Below are positions 50,801 through 63,800 of a DNA stretch of 64,000 nucleotides, piece after piece. Position 1 is the stretch's first letter, and each line of letters starts with the position of its first letter. Position numbers and translations under genes: made by a program. Location of the stretch: NCBI GenBank assembly GCA_013396655.1, contig WBMV01004890.1, positions 769,025 to 833,024 of the forward strand, in the 5' to 3' direction. This DNA comes from Campylorhamphus procurvoides (taxonomy: Eukaryota > Chordata > Aves > Passeriformes > Dendrocolaptidae). The notes beneath the pieces were generated by a model that searched no databases, had not been told where the DNA came from, and saw only the letters and a program-made list of their open reading frames with translations.

Positions 50801-53234
50801 CCAAACATCTCTCACAGCTAGAAAATTACAACAGAACTACAGACAGAATTTAGGAAAACTGTTTCCAGTAGTTTATTTTTCATGCCTGGGAACAATTAGG
50901 TTTTTCATCTCATCATACAATTCTAAGCATGCAGCAGTACCACTCAGGAGACAATTTTGTCTACTGCTTCTGCAAATAATTCCCCCCATAGCCAGTGTTA
51001 AAGCATAATATAAAAACTACGCAGATAAGAATGAAGTTGTTCTCATCTCTAAATTAAAGCTAACAGTGGTATTCAAGTGAAAAATGGAACCCTGTGATAT
51101 TGCCCAAATTGTCTCTTTCCAGCTCAGTAGAGGCTCATGGTAAACAGGCACAAAAAAACCCTCCCAGAAGAGAAGAAATCCAAAAGATTGTATTTATTAG
51201 GTTTTTGTGGTGTGTTTTCATTTTAGGGAGGGGACTTGGGGGTATATTTTTAGGTTTCCCAGATAGCAGGTTCATGACTCTAAGATTCATGCCTCTATCT
51301 GGGTACATATTTCAATTATAAGAGTACCTATTAGGGAGAGAAAGTAACTTGTCAGTTTGGCCAGACCTCGACCACAACTAATTTCTTAATTCCTGAGACT
51401 AAGAATTCATGAAAAGGTGATTCTTTCTCAGAAGATCATCGTGGGGGTGCCCCAGGGAATCTGCTGTACCAAGAAGCAGCGAGCGCCTCCTACAGAAGTC
51501 TGGAATACTGTACAGCAACCACAAGGCTCTACACTGAAATTTCCAGTTCTGCATTCGAACAAGAAGACTTAAGTGGAGTTATGTCCTGTGAGTTATTGTG
51601 GCCTCAACATCTTAGTTGTGAGATTATATCCTTTCCCCAGCAGTTTCAGCATGGTGGAGGGATGCACACACCCTTTTCATTTACCCCACTCTTCTCTCCC
51701 TGCAAACACACATCAGAGGAAACCATATGAAAGACCTCGATACCAGTGCAGTTTGTGAAGCTGCCCCTCAGTGCTGTGTTGGAATGGCTGCTCCTGAATC
51801 AATTCCTCCTTCCACTTATGTAAACAGGTCTCTTGGTTTGGCCTCGTTGCAAACAAACAGCTTATTGATGCCAGACAGAGGGTGACCTCCCTGGATCTCT
51901 GTGTCCCAGGGTTTCACATCCCATTGACAGCAAATCCTCGCTCCAGACTCCAGAGAAAGTCCCCAGAGCAGGGGTCAGGAACCAGTGGCTCCTGCAGGAA
52001 TGCAGGGTTTAGACAGCAAGGTAAATATCATCTCTGTGAGCACATTTAAAAGAGAACGGCATCAGAGCTGTAAAGTTGGGTCACTGATACTGTTACTGCT
52101 GCAGGGGCCAAATTATCACAGATAAGTTACCAGGATTTGTGTTTTTTCATCTTAAAGTAAAGCTAAATCTTCTCAGTGAACTCTGAAGGCTGGTTGTCCT
52201 ATTTAAAACTGCAATACAAGTGCCACTTGCTGGTGTGTAATCACATCTGAATTCCTGAATTTCCACTTCAGCAGTGGTATCTTGGGATCTTATTTGGAAC
52301 GGTGATCTTAGGTCTAATAAATCCTCCTGTGGATGGTCATTGGGATTTTATAGCACTGCAAAATGGAATACAGAAAGATGTGAAGAAAGACATTTTCCGA
52401 TACTTTAAGCTCCCCTTCAGAATGTTTTCCAGTGCTCTGTTTATTGTGGCTGGTTTGTGCTTTGTGTTTTTCTTCCAGTTATAAATAACTACTAAAGACT
52501 GATGTGTTTACTTTGTTTAACCATGGCCGTGATGGGTCGAGGACACATTAAATCATCCTCAGGCTCTTATTTGCAGCCAATTCTGAAATAACCAGAGTAG
52601 CAACATAAAATTACTTCATACTGCAGAGATTTTTGTATTGGCTTAAGCCTCGAAAGTCTCCAGTGTTTTACAAGACCCTTTGATGGTAAAACAGTGACAG
52701 CAAAGATGTGAGTCCATGTGGAACTCAAGGTGCTAGGATATGAAAAAGGGAGGTTATTTTCTTCCGAGGCTTTTCCTGATGAGTTTACAAATCTGGCTGT
52801 TGTTTATTTAAAGTGTCTTCATCTCTCAGAAATAGTGGTGGAGAACCGTGTCACTCTTATTCTGATGAGATTAAATGGGAGAAATGTTCTTTCCCCGTAA
52901 TTTCTACAAACACAGCCTCTGTGTTTGTGCTTCTCCTCTGAAAACACCGCTTGTAGTTTCTACTGTTACTTTAATAGTTTGACTCGTATGTGTTGGAATT
53001 GCCTGCACACAAAGTTCACTGTTTATAATTGTCTCTTGTCACCCAAAGCAGGAGGGACTGTGCAAATCAAGCTCGTGCTATCATATGGTGCACACCAAAT
53101 TAATACATCTCCTTTCCACTGCCAGCGCACCTCAGCCCAGTGTTTGCAACGTCTCCTTCTATTAATATATGAGTAAGATTGTATCACTGGTTTATTGTGT
53201 GTAATTAGCAATGACTTAACGTGTGTCTGAGAAT

Positions 53235-53249
53235 TCTCTCTCTCTCTCT
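53235..53249 (+). repeat. Microsatellite (TC)n
   Basis: About seven TC dinucleotides between GAAT and TTTG. Confidence 0.9.
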
Positions 53250-55081
53250 TTGTTTGTATTAGAAAATGAATGGCAGTCAAAGGTAGTCCAGGATGGGTTG
53301 GTGCTCACTCCGGAGGCACTTAGAGAAACCAGCCTGTAATTCTCACTTCCCTTCTTCCTCAGATGTCTGGGAAACAGGACGAGCTTTGTCCTGAGGGTTA
53401 AAAAGGCTGGGCTCAATTATCTTGTGTTTGAGAATGAACTGCAGAGTTGTGGGAATGGCTCGGCTGTCAGGTAATGCTGCAATATCGAAATCAAACACTT
53501 TGTGGGCCAGCAATGCTCCCCTGAGGAATGATGCGGTGCAGGGGTTGGAGAGTCATCCCTACAACAGTCTGGGAAGAGGGAGAGGTGTTATCTTGAAAAT
53601 CTTTTGGTTTGCGTATAAATAATTCATTGAAATTATCTTCCAGTGGTTTCAGTCTGTTTCAAGGGAAGTAATTAAAACCATACACATCTTACTTATTAAT
53701 GCTAGTGGGAATAGGAGATGTTGCAGCTGAAACTATCAGAAGTTACCCCAAAGTAAATTAGGGCTATGGACTGATGGCACACTGAAAACAAACCTAGTTT
53801 TGAAAGGGTTCTGCAGGCATCAGGGATTATACACACCTACTTCCCTGTAAAGGGAAACAATAGTGTTGTATTTCTGCTGATTTACTGGAAACTTTTGTTA
53901 CCCAGCAGTTGGAGGAAACAAATAAATATTCAAGTTCTTATTGAGTATAATTTCTTGGTTCCCCTTCTCGGGCATGGACATATCCAATACCCAGCAAAGC
54001 TGTAGAGGTGAACTCAAAATTTTTCAGTAAAACTGCATTTTATAATGCCCTGGCACAGAGGTTTTGGATCCTGTAAATTGCCTTCACATGCCTATTAAGT
54101 TTTGCCTTTAGTTTTGATTCAGAAAAACACATGGTCTTTACTTCTTTGTAAGTTGGAATTTTAGTTATTTTACAAAAAATATTCATAAACAAAATACAGC
54201 TTTAAGTAAGTAAAGAAGGTGAATCTTACAGCTGTTTTGCTCAAGGATAGAGGGCATTACACATACTCTGCAAGCTATTTGCATAATATTTTGAACTGCA
54301 CTTTGGTGAGATAAGACAGTATGTTTGTTGTGAATAAAACAGTCGAGGAATGTGAAGCAGTGAGTGCTGGCTGTGCAGAAATGGCCAGTGCAAAGGGCTC
54401 TTCTAACACTATGTTAGAAATTGATTACTTTTAATGCTGTTCCTAATAACACATTTTAGTCAAATACTTCAGAAATGCACAAGGCAAATCTCAAAAGAAA
54501 GCAGAACTGACAGGGCAGGGCTCCAATTTGGATGTTCTGCTGTTATTAAGCATGGTTCCTCCTCCTACTTGTCTATTCAACCCCTCATTCTGAAACCCTT
54601 TCCTCAAGAGAACCATCCCATCCTTGTCTGTTTTCTTAGGAGGATTGGTGTCTGTCTCAGTTGTGGTTTCTGTAATGGCTTCAAGGAAATACATCTCATT
54701 CTGACTGAATTTTGAGTATTGACATGTACTGCTCCCTAGGACAAACCCTTTCTATTACTAGTAATAATGTTTACTTCTACCTCTTAGTTGTAAAGGTGAA
54801 CCAGTTTCGATGGTTGTGTGTGAAAGGTGGAGAAGGAGCCTCTGTTTACTGGCTGCTGTTTATAAACTCACACTAATATTTTTGGTTTCATGAGGCCCAG
54901 GATGAGATCAGTGTGAGGGGTGGGATATTCCACAGATATCCAAAGAGAAACTAATTTTCTTTCAAATAGCCATAATTCTCAATCTGCGTTTCATGCCCTT
55001 CAGGGAGAGGCCAACTACAAAGCTGAGGAAAGAAGAGCTCAGCTTTTAGAGAATCCATGGTGTCAGGGGGATAGGCAAAGG

Positions 55082-55093
55082 CACACACACACA
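55082..55093 (+). repeat. Microsatellite (CA)6
   Basis: Six CA dinucleotides followed by TGTTG. Confidence 0.9.
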
Positions 55094-56012
55094 TGTTGTG
55101 TTAGCAAGAATGAGAATGAGAAGAGGCAGCATGAAGCTAACAACAACATTCAGCAATTCTGCAAATGTAACACTGTGAAGGCTTACAATTGCACCAGACA
55201 TAATTTAATATGAATTCTTTATATCCAGAGTGAGTCAGAGCACAAAGTGTTCATCTTGATGAAAGTTTCAAAGTTTTATGCCAGAGTTCTCCAGGAAAAT
55301 AAATATATGCAGAACATTTTCCAAAAAATGGGACAATTTTTGGTCTGGTGAAACAGAGATTTCTTGGTTTTAGTCCCAGTAGCATTGCAGGTGAGTTGCT
55401 CTGGAGCACTTGGTTAAGGAGGACTCCAGTCCCTGGGCTTGCAGAAGAGCCCTGCAGATTGGGCTGGCCTGCACTGACTGCCCAGCCCACTCTTGTACAC
55501 TGTTTCTGGAATCTCAGAGGAAAAAATGCAACTGTTACAAGTTCATTCCAAACAGCAGAATTCTGCCTGGCAAGTAATACCAGAGCCTGACTTTTGTAAT
55601 TTGGTTACTGTGATTTATTATGCCTTGTGCACTTTCCAGGGCTTTTCTCACTGTATTTTTTTTTCTGTTAAGTAAATTTGATAAAATATACCATCATGTG
55701 ACAATAAGAGAACTAAACCAGAAAATAATTCATAGTGGAGTATTGATAAATGCTTGGTGCAGTAATAGCAATATGTCATCAATCACCTGTGTTCCTGTTT
55801 GATGGCATCATATAACCTAATTCACAAGGAACGTCCTTTGCTTTAACCTTGGTTGCATTTGCAACTTACTCTAGAGGAAAGTAATAATCCTTCATTAACT
55901 GGTAGGTGTGAAACATTCTCTATCAAGAGGGTAGAGGAGGAGGCAAATGAAAATTGGTTTCAGAATGTGTCCTGAGTCAAAATCAGTCTTTGCAGTCTCA
56001 TAAACTGCATAA

Positions 56013-56026
56013 ATTATTATTATTAT
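56013..56026 (+). repeat. Microsatellite (ATT)n
   Basis: Short run of ATT triplets between AA and TACG. Confidence 0.85.
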
Positions 56027-57520
56027 ACGTTTTGAAGGGTGAGGAAGTGAATGAACCATTGTATTTTGCTCTGTCTCTCTTTGTTGCTTTTCTTCATCTG
56101 TATTCAAATGTACATATAAAAAATTCAAGGACACATCAATTCTTTGATCCTGCTACAGCTTTAATTCTTAAGAGCCCATATAAGACTGTGCTTTACATTA
56201 TGCATTAAGGTACTTGTAATTAGGAGCTTGTGGTAATGACCCATTCTCAGGCAAAGTAGGCTGTTCCTTGTTTTCCATTAACTGCATTGAGGGTTTATTT
56301 GCTGAGAATTGAGTTTAATTTGATTAGCAGGAATTGTGAAACATTTGCAACACAAGGTATATTAACATAGCACTTCGTTTGTAATGAGAGCCAAAAAGCA
56401 GTTAGGGGAAGAGCTAATTATTGAAGATTTTCCTTTTAATAAGGAAGGTCTGGCTAAATTTTAGTGCTCTGCTCTTAAAATCCCTTAAGCTTTAACTGCT
56501 GGCTGAAAGAAAAAATAGAATGGATTGCAAAAGTTCAGTGGATGTTTTCTGAAAGTCACCATTGAGTGAAATCCACGGATTTACTAAGAAAGAATTCATT
56601 TAATCTGAAAATTTGGCAGCACCAGCAGATTTTTTCCAAATCTTTCAGTTTATGAATCTGATATTGGTATATGCTCACCACAGAGCAAAGATATTTGCAG
56701 GGTTCACCAAGGACCCCCCTCACTCCTTCCTTTCCTCCCAAATAGGGTGATGTGTAGCAAAAATGTTCAGTGTACTGCCCTGACTGGGAGCTCTTGGAAT
56801 GCCCACCGCAAAATCCTATGGAAACACTACTAATTCTGTTAATTTGCTGTTAAAGCTTTTAATTGATTTTAGCTAATGAGCAGTGTTTTTATTCATCTGT
56901 TGAGTAACTTTCTGACCAAGCCCTCATTCCATGGGTGGTGTGCCTGGGTTAACCCCTATGCTCAGAGAATGGGGTGATGCTGCTGCTGCCTCTGACAACT
57001 CAGTTCCTTTCCGACAATCTGTGAGTTCCTTGGAAACCTCCACTGGATTGTTTAGCTGAAACATATTTTCAGTCAAACAAGATAGTCAAAGACCAGGTCC
57101 CAGGCCACTAAAAGACATCTTAGTACTGGAAACATTTAAACAACCTTTATACAATGTAAGTCAAATCATTTATAGACAGAACAAAATCAAATACATAAGC
57201 TCCAGAAGGAAGATGCAGGTAATTTGTTCATAGGGGTAAGTGGTTTACTCTTCATATTTTCCTTCTTAAGAAGAAGTACTCATCTCTTCTGGAAATAATT
57301 TTCACTATTCTACACTTAATTCTTCAGCTCCTTTTTGTCATTTGCATAAGCTGGCAGTCAGGACCTGTGTTCCTTAAATAGGGTTGCTTATCATTCTGGG
57401 AGTGTTCCACGGCAAAGTAGCCACTTTATTAAACACACAGTGGCTTTTCTTCTCCATGTTCTCTCTGCCTGTTCCAAACCAAACGTTCCTGCTTAGTCGT
57501 AGTCTCTGTTTTATTCCTTT

Positions 57521-57848
57521 CAGCTGCACCTGATTCGTTTCAGCTGCACCTAATTCATTTCAGCTGCACCTAATTCATTTCAGCTGCACCTAATTCATTT
57601 CAGCTGCACCTAATTCATTTCAGCTGCACCTAATTCATTTCAGCTGCACCTAATTCATTTCAGCTGCACCTAATTCATTTCAGCTGCACCTAATTCATTT
57701 CAGCTGCACCTAATTCATTTCAGCTGCACCTAATTCATTTCAGCTGCACCTAATTCATTTCAGCTGCACCTAATTCATTTCAGCTGCACCTAATTCATTT
57801 CAGCTGCACCTAATTCATTTCAGCTGCACCTAATTCATTTCAGCTGCA
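57521..57848 (+). repeat. Minisatellite, 20-bp unit, 16 copies, 15 of them identical
   Basis: Units of 20 bp run head to tail from 57521. The first unit reads CAGCTGCACCTGATTCGTTT. The next fifteen, 57541-57840, are all exactly CAGCTGCACCTAATTCATTT. A partial unit, CAGCTGCA, ends the array at 57848, and CCTTT just before 57521 resembles the end of a unit. Each unit has a palindromic CAGCTG E-box, a CACCT word and a TAATT word. The array is not coding: TAA in the plus direction and TGA or TAG in the minus direction fall in every frame because 20 is not a multiple of three. Perfect identity points to recent expansion or ongoing homogenisation, and copy number is probably variable. Confidence 0.99.
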
Positions 57849-60800
57849 GTGATGGTGTTAGCAAATAACGCCATATTTGTGCCAGGGGAATGCAATTGAG
57901 ATGACAGCTGACTAGAACATAAAGCTGAGGGTATATAACATAAAGGACATAGTGGGAAGCCCCTGGCAATGTTTGGAGTGGGATGCAGCAGTTTCCCTGC
58001 CCTCAGCTGCTGCTCAGTGCTGGAAATCCAGGCCACAGTACCTGCTTTACCGAGAATCCTGGTTAGTTTCTGCTCAAATTCATGTTCTTAGAGCTGGTGC
58101 TCACTTATTAAGTTTAGTCTGAAATTACAGTTGATTCCAATTATTGCCATGATTGTATTAGTAATTAATTAGTTGTGCTGACTAAGTTTTCGTAACAACC
58201 ATTAGCTCTAGATTGTTTGGGGTTTTGGCGTTATAGTAACACCACATTATTAACTGTATTTACATTAGCACTAGAACCTTGTTTTATCTCTTTCTTTAGC
58301 AATAGTTACTTTGCTTGGCCTGCTGCCAGATCCCTTTTTGTCTTTTGCTTAATTATCCTGGTTTGACTGAAAAGAAATTGCAATTACAGTTAGCCAAATA
58401 TGGCAAACACATTTCTCCCCATCTTCTAACTTTAGTATTTGCTTGAAGTTTTGAACAAATTTGATTAGAGTTCATTTGTACCTGCTTTATGTTTGCTTAT
58501 CCCAAATACTCTAGCAGATGAGTTGACTGGTATGCAGTGAACATGCTGGCAGAAGATTTTCAACAAATACTTCAGAATATTTGCAGAAAGAGCATTTTAA
58601 CTTTGATTGTCCATATAGGACTAATAACAACACTTATTTTACAGTGAGGCAGAGTTATATCATTGTATATTTAACTAAGACTGCTCACAAACTTGCACTC
58701 AGCTGAAGAATTAATCAGAAAACACATTGATTTGTTTCAGTAACTCACTTGAAAAGGTTGCAGTGTTTCTCAACATCTTGCTGCTGCTTTTCTCTCCAAT
58801 GTCCATTGAACAAAATATGGATAAAGAATTATTTCATCACCTGCATGATGGAAACTCATTAAGCCAACAGCTGCAATTAGCACACTGTTTTGCCTTGATT
58901 GCTGTTTGCAGTTGAGAGTTTGCCCATGCTGTATCCATAGGCTGTGATTAACATAGGTGAGCATCTTCTGCTAAGCAAAATGCAGACAGAACAGGGTGAT
59001 TAGCACATTGGGACAATTCAGACTGTGAATTCCTGTCTCTCTTTTTTTCCACAGTGAATTTTGTATTTACTGACTGTTCTGTTTAGTCTTCCCTCATGAG
59101 TGGGAGAGAAGGGAGCTGGCAGTCCCAAGTGGTGTTCCCTGGCCTTGGGTGCTCTGTGCAGTGCACAGCCCTGTGAAGGGCCCACCAAACTCCTCTGGCC
59201 TCCTGAGGGGATGCCCTGCTGCAGTCCCTTTAGGAATGGGGGGCATGTTCCCTTTGGGAAGCTGCAGGAACACCCCATGGGGCAGAGGATGGGCACATAA
59301 CCCTGGTAAGGAGTGGAGTGGGTGTCACTCCTCACTGTGTTCCTGCAGTGCCCTTGGAGCTGCACGTAGGGTCTCACTTCTGGCAAACTACCTTTCCTCT
59401 CGTTAACAAGTGAGAAAAGCCCGTAGTCCCCAATGTCATCTGGTCTAGAACAGTAATTTGTCCTTCCAGAGTTATGTCAGCTGGGCTTTCCCCTCCCTCC
59501 TGTGTGGTATTCAGGAAACCCAAGTGAGGGAGTAATGTGTATTTGTTCCTCAGCCTTGGTACCTCCTGACTTCTCTCGGTCTGTTCACAGCTGCAGTTTC
59601 CCTTTACTGTTATTTGTTATCCTTAGTTGGTGTGGGTTTGTTGACATCTGTTATTTTCAGCGTCTTCGCTTTGGCCCATTCCCACTGAAATCAATGTAAG
59701 TTTTCTTTTTCCCAGGGTGTTTACAGAGTGCTCCAAATGTAGCCCAGCAGGATTCTGGTCTTAACTGAAATTAACTGTCATACATAGGATTTGTTTATCT
59801 CTTCACATCCTTCTGTCACAGATGTTTGTCCTTTGGCTTGTTCCTCTTTCTAATTAATTTTTGATTATATTTTGAAGCACCTTCTGTCTAACCAATTTCC
59901 CCCCAAATCAAATAGTTCATTTCTTTCCCCTTCACCTCCAGTAATTCCCCCAAACAGAATGTTTTTCACTCCTGGTTGAAAGTGACCTTTATATTAATCT
60001 GTTGCAGAGAGAGTTGCATTTTGATGCTGTACTGTTTTTTCCTCTTCTTGAATTCTGAATCCACATGTGCTTTGTGTTGTTCCCAAAGACACACAGTGTA
60101 TGATGAGGAGGGTTTTACTTATTTTCCACTGTCATGCCCCAAAACTTCTTTTTGGGGTCACCACTAAGTTACAGGTAGACGATGAAAAAATCAGAGCAAT
60201 ACTAACAGAGACAACCCTGACTGAAACAATGTGACAGAACACGAGCAGCTATTAAAGCATATAATTTCCTTATTTTCTAGCCGGTTTCTGGAAAGGAAAT
60301 GCATGAAAATATATGAATTTCCCAAAATGACATCTTAGACAAGCATGGAAGAAACCCAAAATTGGGCTGCTGAAGCTGTTAGCAACTTCAGCTTGTGTCT
60401 GAGCCATAGGCACTGCTCCCTCCTACCATAAAGGCATTGCTGAGCCACGGTTTTCGGGCTGGTTAAATCCTCTGGACTGCTCATTCTGGGCAGGACAAGG
60501 CCAGGAGGCTGTGTCAGGAGAGCAGAGCAGATGGGCTTGAGGGGACATGCAGGCGACACTGAGCTGCAGAATACCCCAGGGGCCAAATGGACACATCCTG
60601 GGGTTTGAAAACCAGTGTAAAATGGGTTATACCATCTCTGGCTGTTTGCAGCTTTGCTGCTGCTGCACTTGCACTTTGCTATGCAGCTCTGGGCAGGCTC
60701 TCCTTGCAGAGTCAGGAGAGATTAATGGAGAGAAACAGAAGGTGTGCAGGAGATAGCCCAGCACCTCTGCACAGTAATTATCAGAGCTGTGTGACAACTC

Positions 60801-63800
60801 ATTGATATGCAAGTGCAAGTGTAGCAAGTGGGGTGAAGTCCACAGACAAAAAGGAGATAATTTGACAGCATTAGGCAGGGAGGTAATACCGGGCCGATGG
60901 CAGAATAAAGCACTTTAATTCTTCAGTTCTCTGAGTTACCCAGGGAAGTGTGTGACTTTAGGGCTTGGTTTAGGTGCTTTGCTGAGTTGAATTAGCTGAT
61001 TTCCCTCATCACATAGACCTGTGTGGTTACTCCAGTACAGAATTAGTTCACGATGCCATGAGGTTTTTGTGGCTGCAACACTGATGCTGATGGTGGCCAG
61101 GGTGTGTTACTAATTAAATAATTAATGAAATAATTTCTGCCTTCAGCTCACCCAGCAGCTGGATTTCCTCTCACTCTTCAGGTATGATGCTCTGGGACAT
61201 TCTGTCTGATTGTTCCCTAAACTAATTATGTGAATGAAATAAGCTGGGCTTAAGAGGGCAAAAGAAATAGCACAGGTAGGGGAGGTGGTTGAGTCCTTTT
61301 GGGGATGGGGCAAGGTGGGGCTTGGAACATTCTACAGTTTTGCTTTATATGGTGTTAAAAAAGTGAGGTCTTCGATTAGAGCAGGTTTGTTTTTCAAGAC
61401 AAATGAATATGTAATCAATGGAATTGTTCAGGCAATCAAAGCACATGCCCATGATATTCAAGTCATAATTACAATGGGGAAGTTTTCTGATAATCACCAC
61501 TAGGAGAGTTTCTTTTTATGTCACCTCAGTCTTCCAAATTAAAGTATTTTTTTGCCATGAGCATCTGGAATGAGGTCTGTAAGCTGCAGTTGGATAGGCA
61601 TCGTTATTTTGCTACTGATGGAAGTTTTCTGATTTTCTCATTCCTCTATCAGGAGCCTTCTTACAAGGTTTCCACTAACAAGTACCATGTGAAGTGTGAG
61701 TACAGGGGAATAATATCGAAGATGCAGCTTCCTCCCTTTCTAACAACAGGGTAATGGCTACTAGTGATGCCCTTCTCGAAAAAAGGAACAGAATATGTCA
61801 CTTCACAAGTAAGAATAGCAGAAAAATCAATAATACAGGTTTTCTGCTAGTCAGACTTTCCTAGTACCCTTTACAGTGGGGAAATCAAGGGAAAGGTTTT
61901 AATTATTTTGAATTCTCTTTGCACAGAAAAACAACTGTGGAGAAAAATGTGAAGTGTTTCTCTGACAATTGGTTTTCTATAGCCTACACAGCAGTAAAAA
62001 ATAATTTGATTGTGCAAAACTTTCTAGGAAATAAATCTCTCAAATCTCCCAGGTAGGGAGGGATGAGATTTGATTTTTTTAAAAAAACTAAAAAGCTGGA
62101 ATTTATATTGTACTCTAAATACAGGCAGAATTAAAATGGAACCAGTTTCTTGTAGAAGTTTTATCCCGTGTTTCTGTATAAAAATTCTTAGTCACCAGAA
62201 TGCAGAGGATGCTTCACTTCTTGTAATATAAATTTCTGTGTCTATTGTGGCCTTAGTCTTTAATTTATATTAATATAATGAGAAAAAGTCAAACTTCTGT
62301 TTTAAGTGCATCTCGGGTGTTTTGCTGTACTTCTTTTATCTGTGACTTGTTGTGGTTGTCTTTTGCATATCATCAGCCTTGAGTTTTCCTCACTGGTGCA
62401 ATGGGAAGGTCTGGAATCTGAGAGTCTCAGAGGAGAAAGTTCAATTTCAGGGATCTAATACATGAATTTTAACTGAAATGTGGTGCAGGAGGCTACTAAT
62501 GTTGCTGCAGGGGTCTGACTGAATCACTCACTCCAAATCCAATTTAGAATTGGAACATACACTTTTTCCTTTGGATTGCCGGACTTAGCTGCTTGGAAAA
62601 ATGGACTCCTCGGTCTCTTTGCATTTGATTCAAGAGATCTGTGTCTCTCTTTTTGCAAATAGAGAACACAGAGCTCAAAAACTAAGACTAGAGATGATAA
62701 TTGCTTGCCTTGTGTAACCTTTTCAGCTTGACTGGATCTCCTGCAGTTTTTTGCTCGCTTTGATTTTGTTATCTCTGTCAGGGTCCTCAGCAGCCTTTCT
62801 GAAGATGTAGTGCTATTGTATGAAAATCTATTCTAATCATTTATCTCCTGGCTGTTGCTATAATTACTCGAAATTGTGTTCCACATCAGGTAGAGGCACA
62901 TTAGATTTACAGAAAGAAATACCAGGTACTGTTTCCTGTTGCTCACACAAAGGCCTGGCTTGTTTTGCTCTGCTGCTGAGCAGTTGTCTTGAATTGAACC
63001 CTCACAAGGCCAGAGGTTGGCACAGGCTGGAGAATTTCTCCTTTCTCTGGTCCTCTCATGGTTTTACTCTGGAAGCGCTTTCCCAGTCACTGTAAAGTGT
63101 GGCAAAGCCAGTGGTCTCAGGGAGGATTCTGGAATACTGTTTGTGTATTCAGAATTGTCAGTTCAGGTGTGAGAGTTCACTCATGACAACTTAATATGGA
63201 AATCTAAAAAGCCTGGGGGGCTCTGTCATTGGCAAGAAATAGTTTTACATTATTCATTTATTATCTAGATGTTACTGAATCACAGGTTAATTGGTGTTGT
63301 AACCTGTCTGATAACAACACTGCTTTAGTTTGGGATTCTGATATACTTCTGGGAAAGTTTAGGTTGGCTTTTTCACCCTCCTACCAGTACTTTAGGCACT
63401 AAAAGTATCTTTTTCTGTATGTAGATTTCTAGGGGAAATAAGATAAGCAATAGAACTGTTGAAATATCAGAAAAGTCACAGCTCCAGGACACCTAAAATG
63501 GCAGAAGTTGCCTCATTCTACAAAATGCAGTTACATCTCATGGTCATTTCAGAGTAATATGCTGAAAATATAGGTTTAAATATCATTTAAAACTTAATTT
63601 AGAAATAGTAACTACAGGAAAGACCTTTGAGAATTAATCCAGATTTTTCTAAGTGAGACCTCAAAAAGGCACTGGAAGTATTTGAATTGTTAACGTTCAA
63701 TAACTGACTTTTCTTTAGAATGTGTCTGAATGATCTGGTTGATTTAATTAAAGACTGTGTTAATAATTACACTTGGAAATGTGACTGACTGCAGACAACA

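Larger units (their letters stand above)
44881..57520. other. Long non-coding stretch, no gene seen
   Basis: Over 12 kb of unique-looking, mostly AT-rich DNA. Simple repeats sit at 53235-53249, 55082-55093 and 56013-56026, and a T/C run at 49625-49640. An inverted pair of CAAAACACCA and TGGTGTGTTTTG flanks several TTACTGGT words near 47399-47461. The longest frames (120 codons at 49996-50358 and 97 at 54920-55213) show no recognised domain. No interspersed repeat family was identified with confidence. Confidence 0.5.

Noticed and set aside
53285..53420. Possible CR1 RT fragment (CAGCCTGTAATTCTCACTTCC)
   Set aside because: Resemblance to the CR1 segment is short and not supported by flanking motifs.
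57521..57848. CRISPR-like array
   Set aside because: Units abut with no spacers and the genome is vertebrate; it is a plain tandem repeat.
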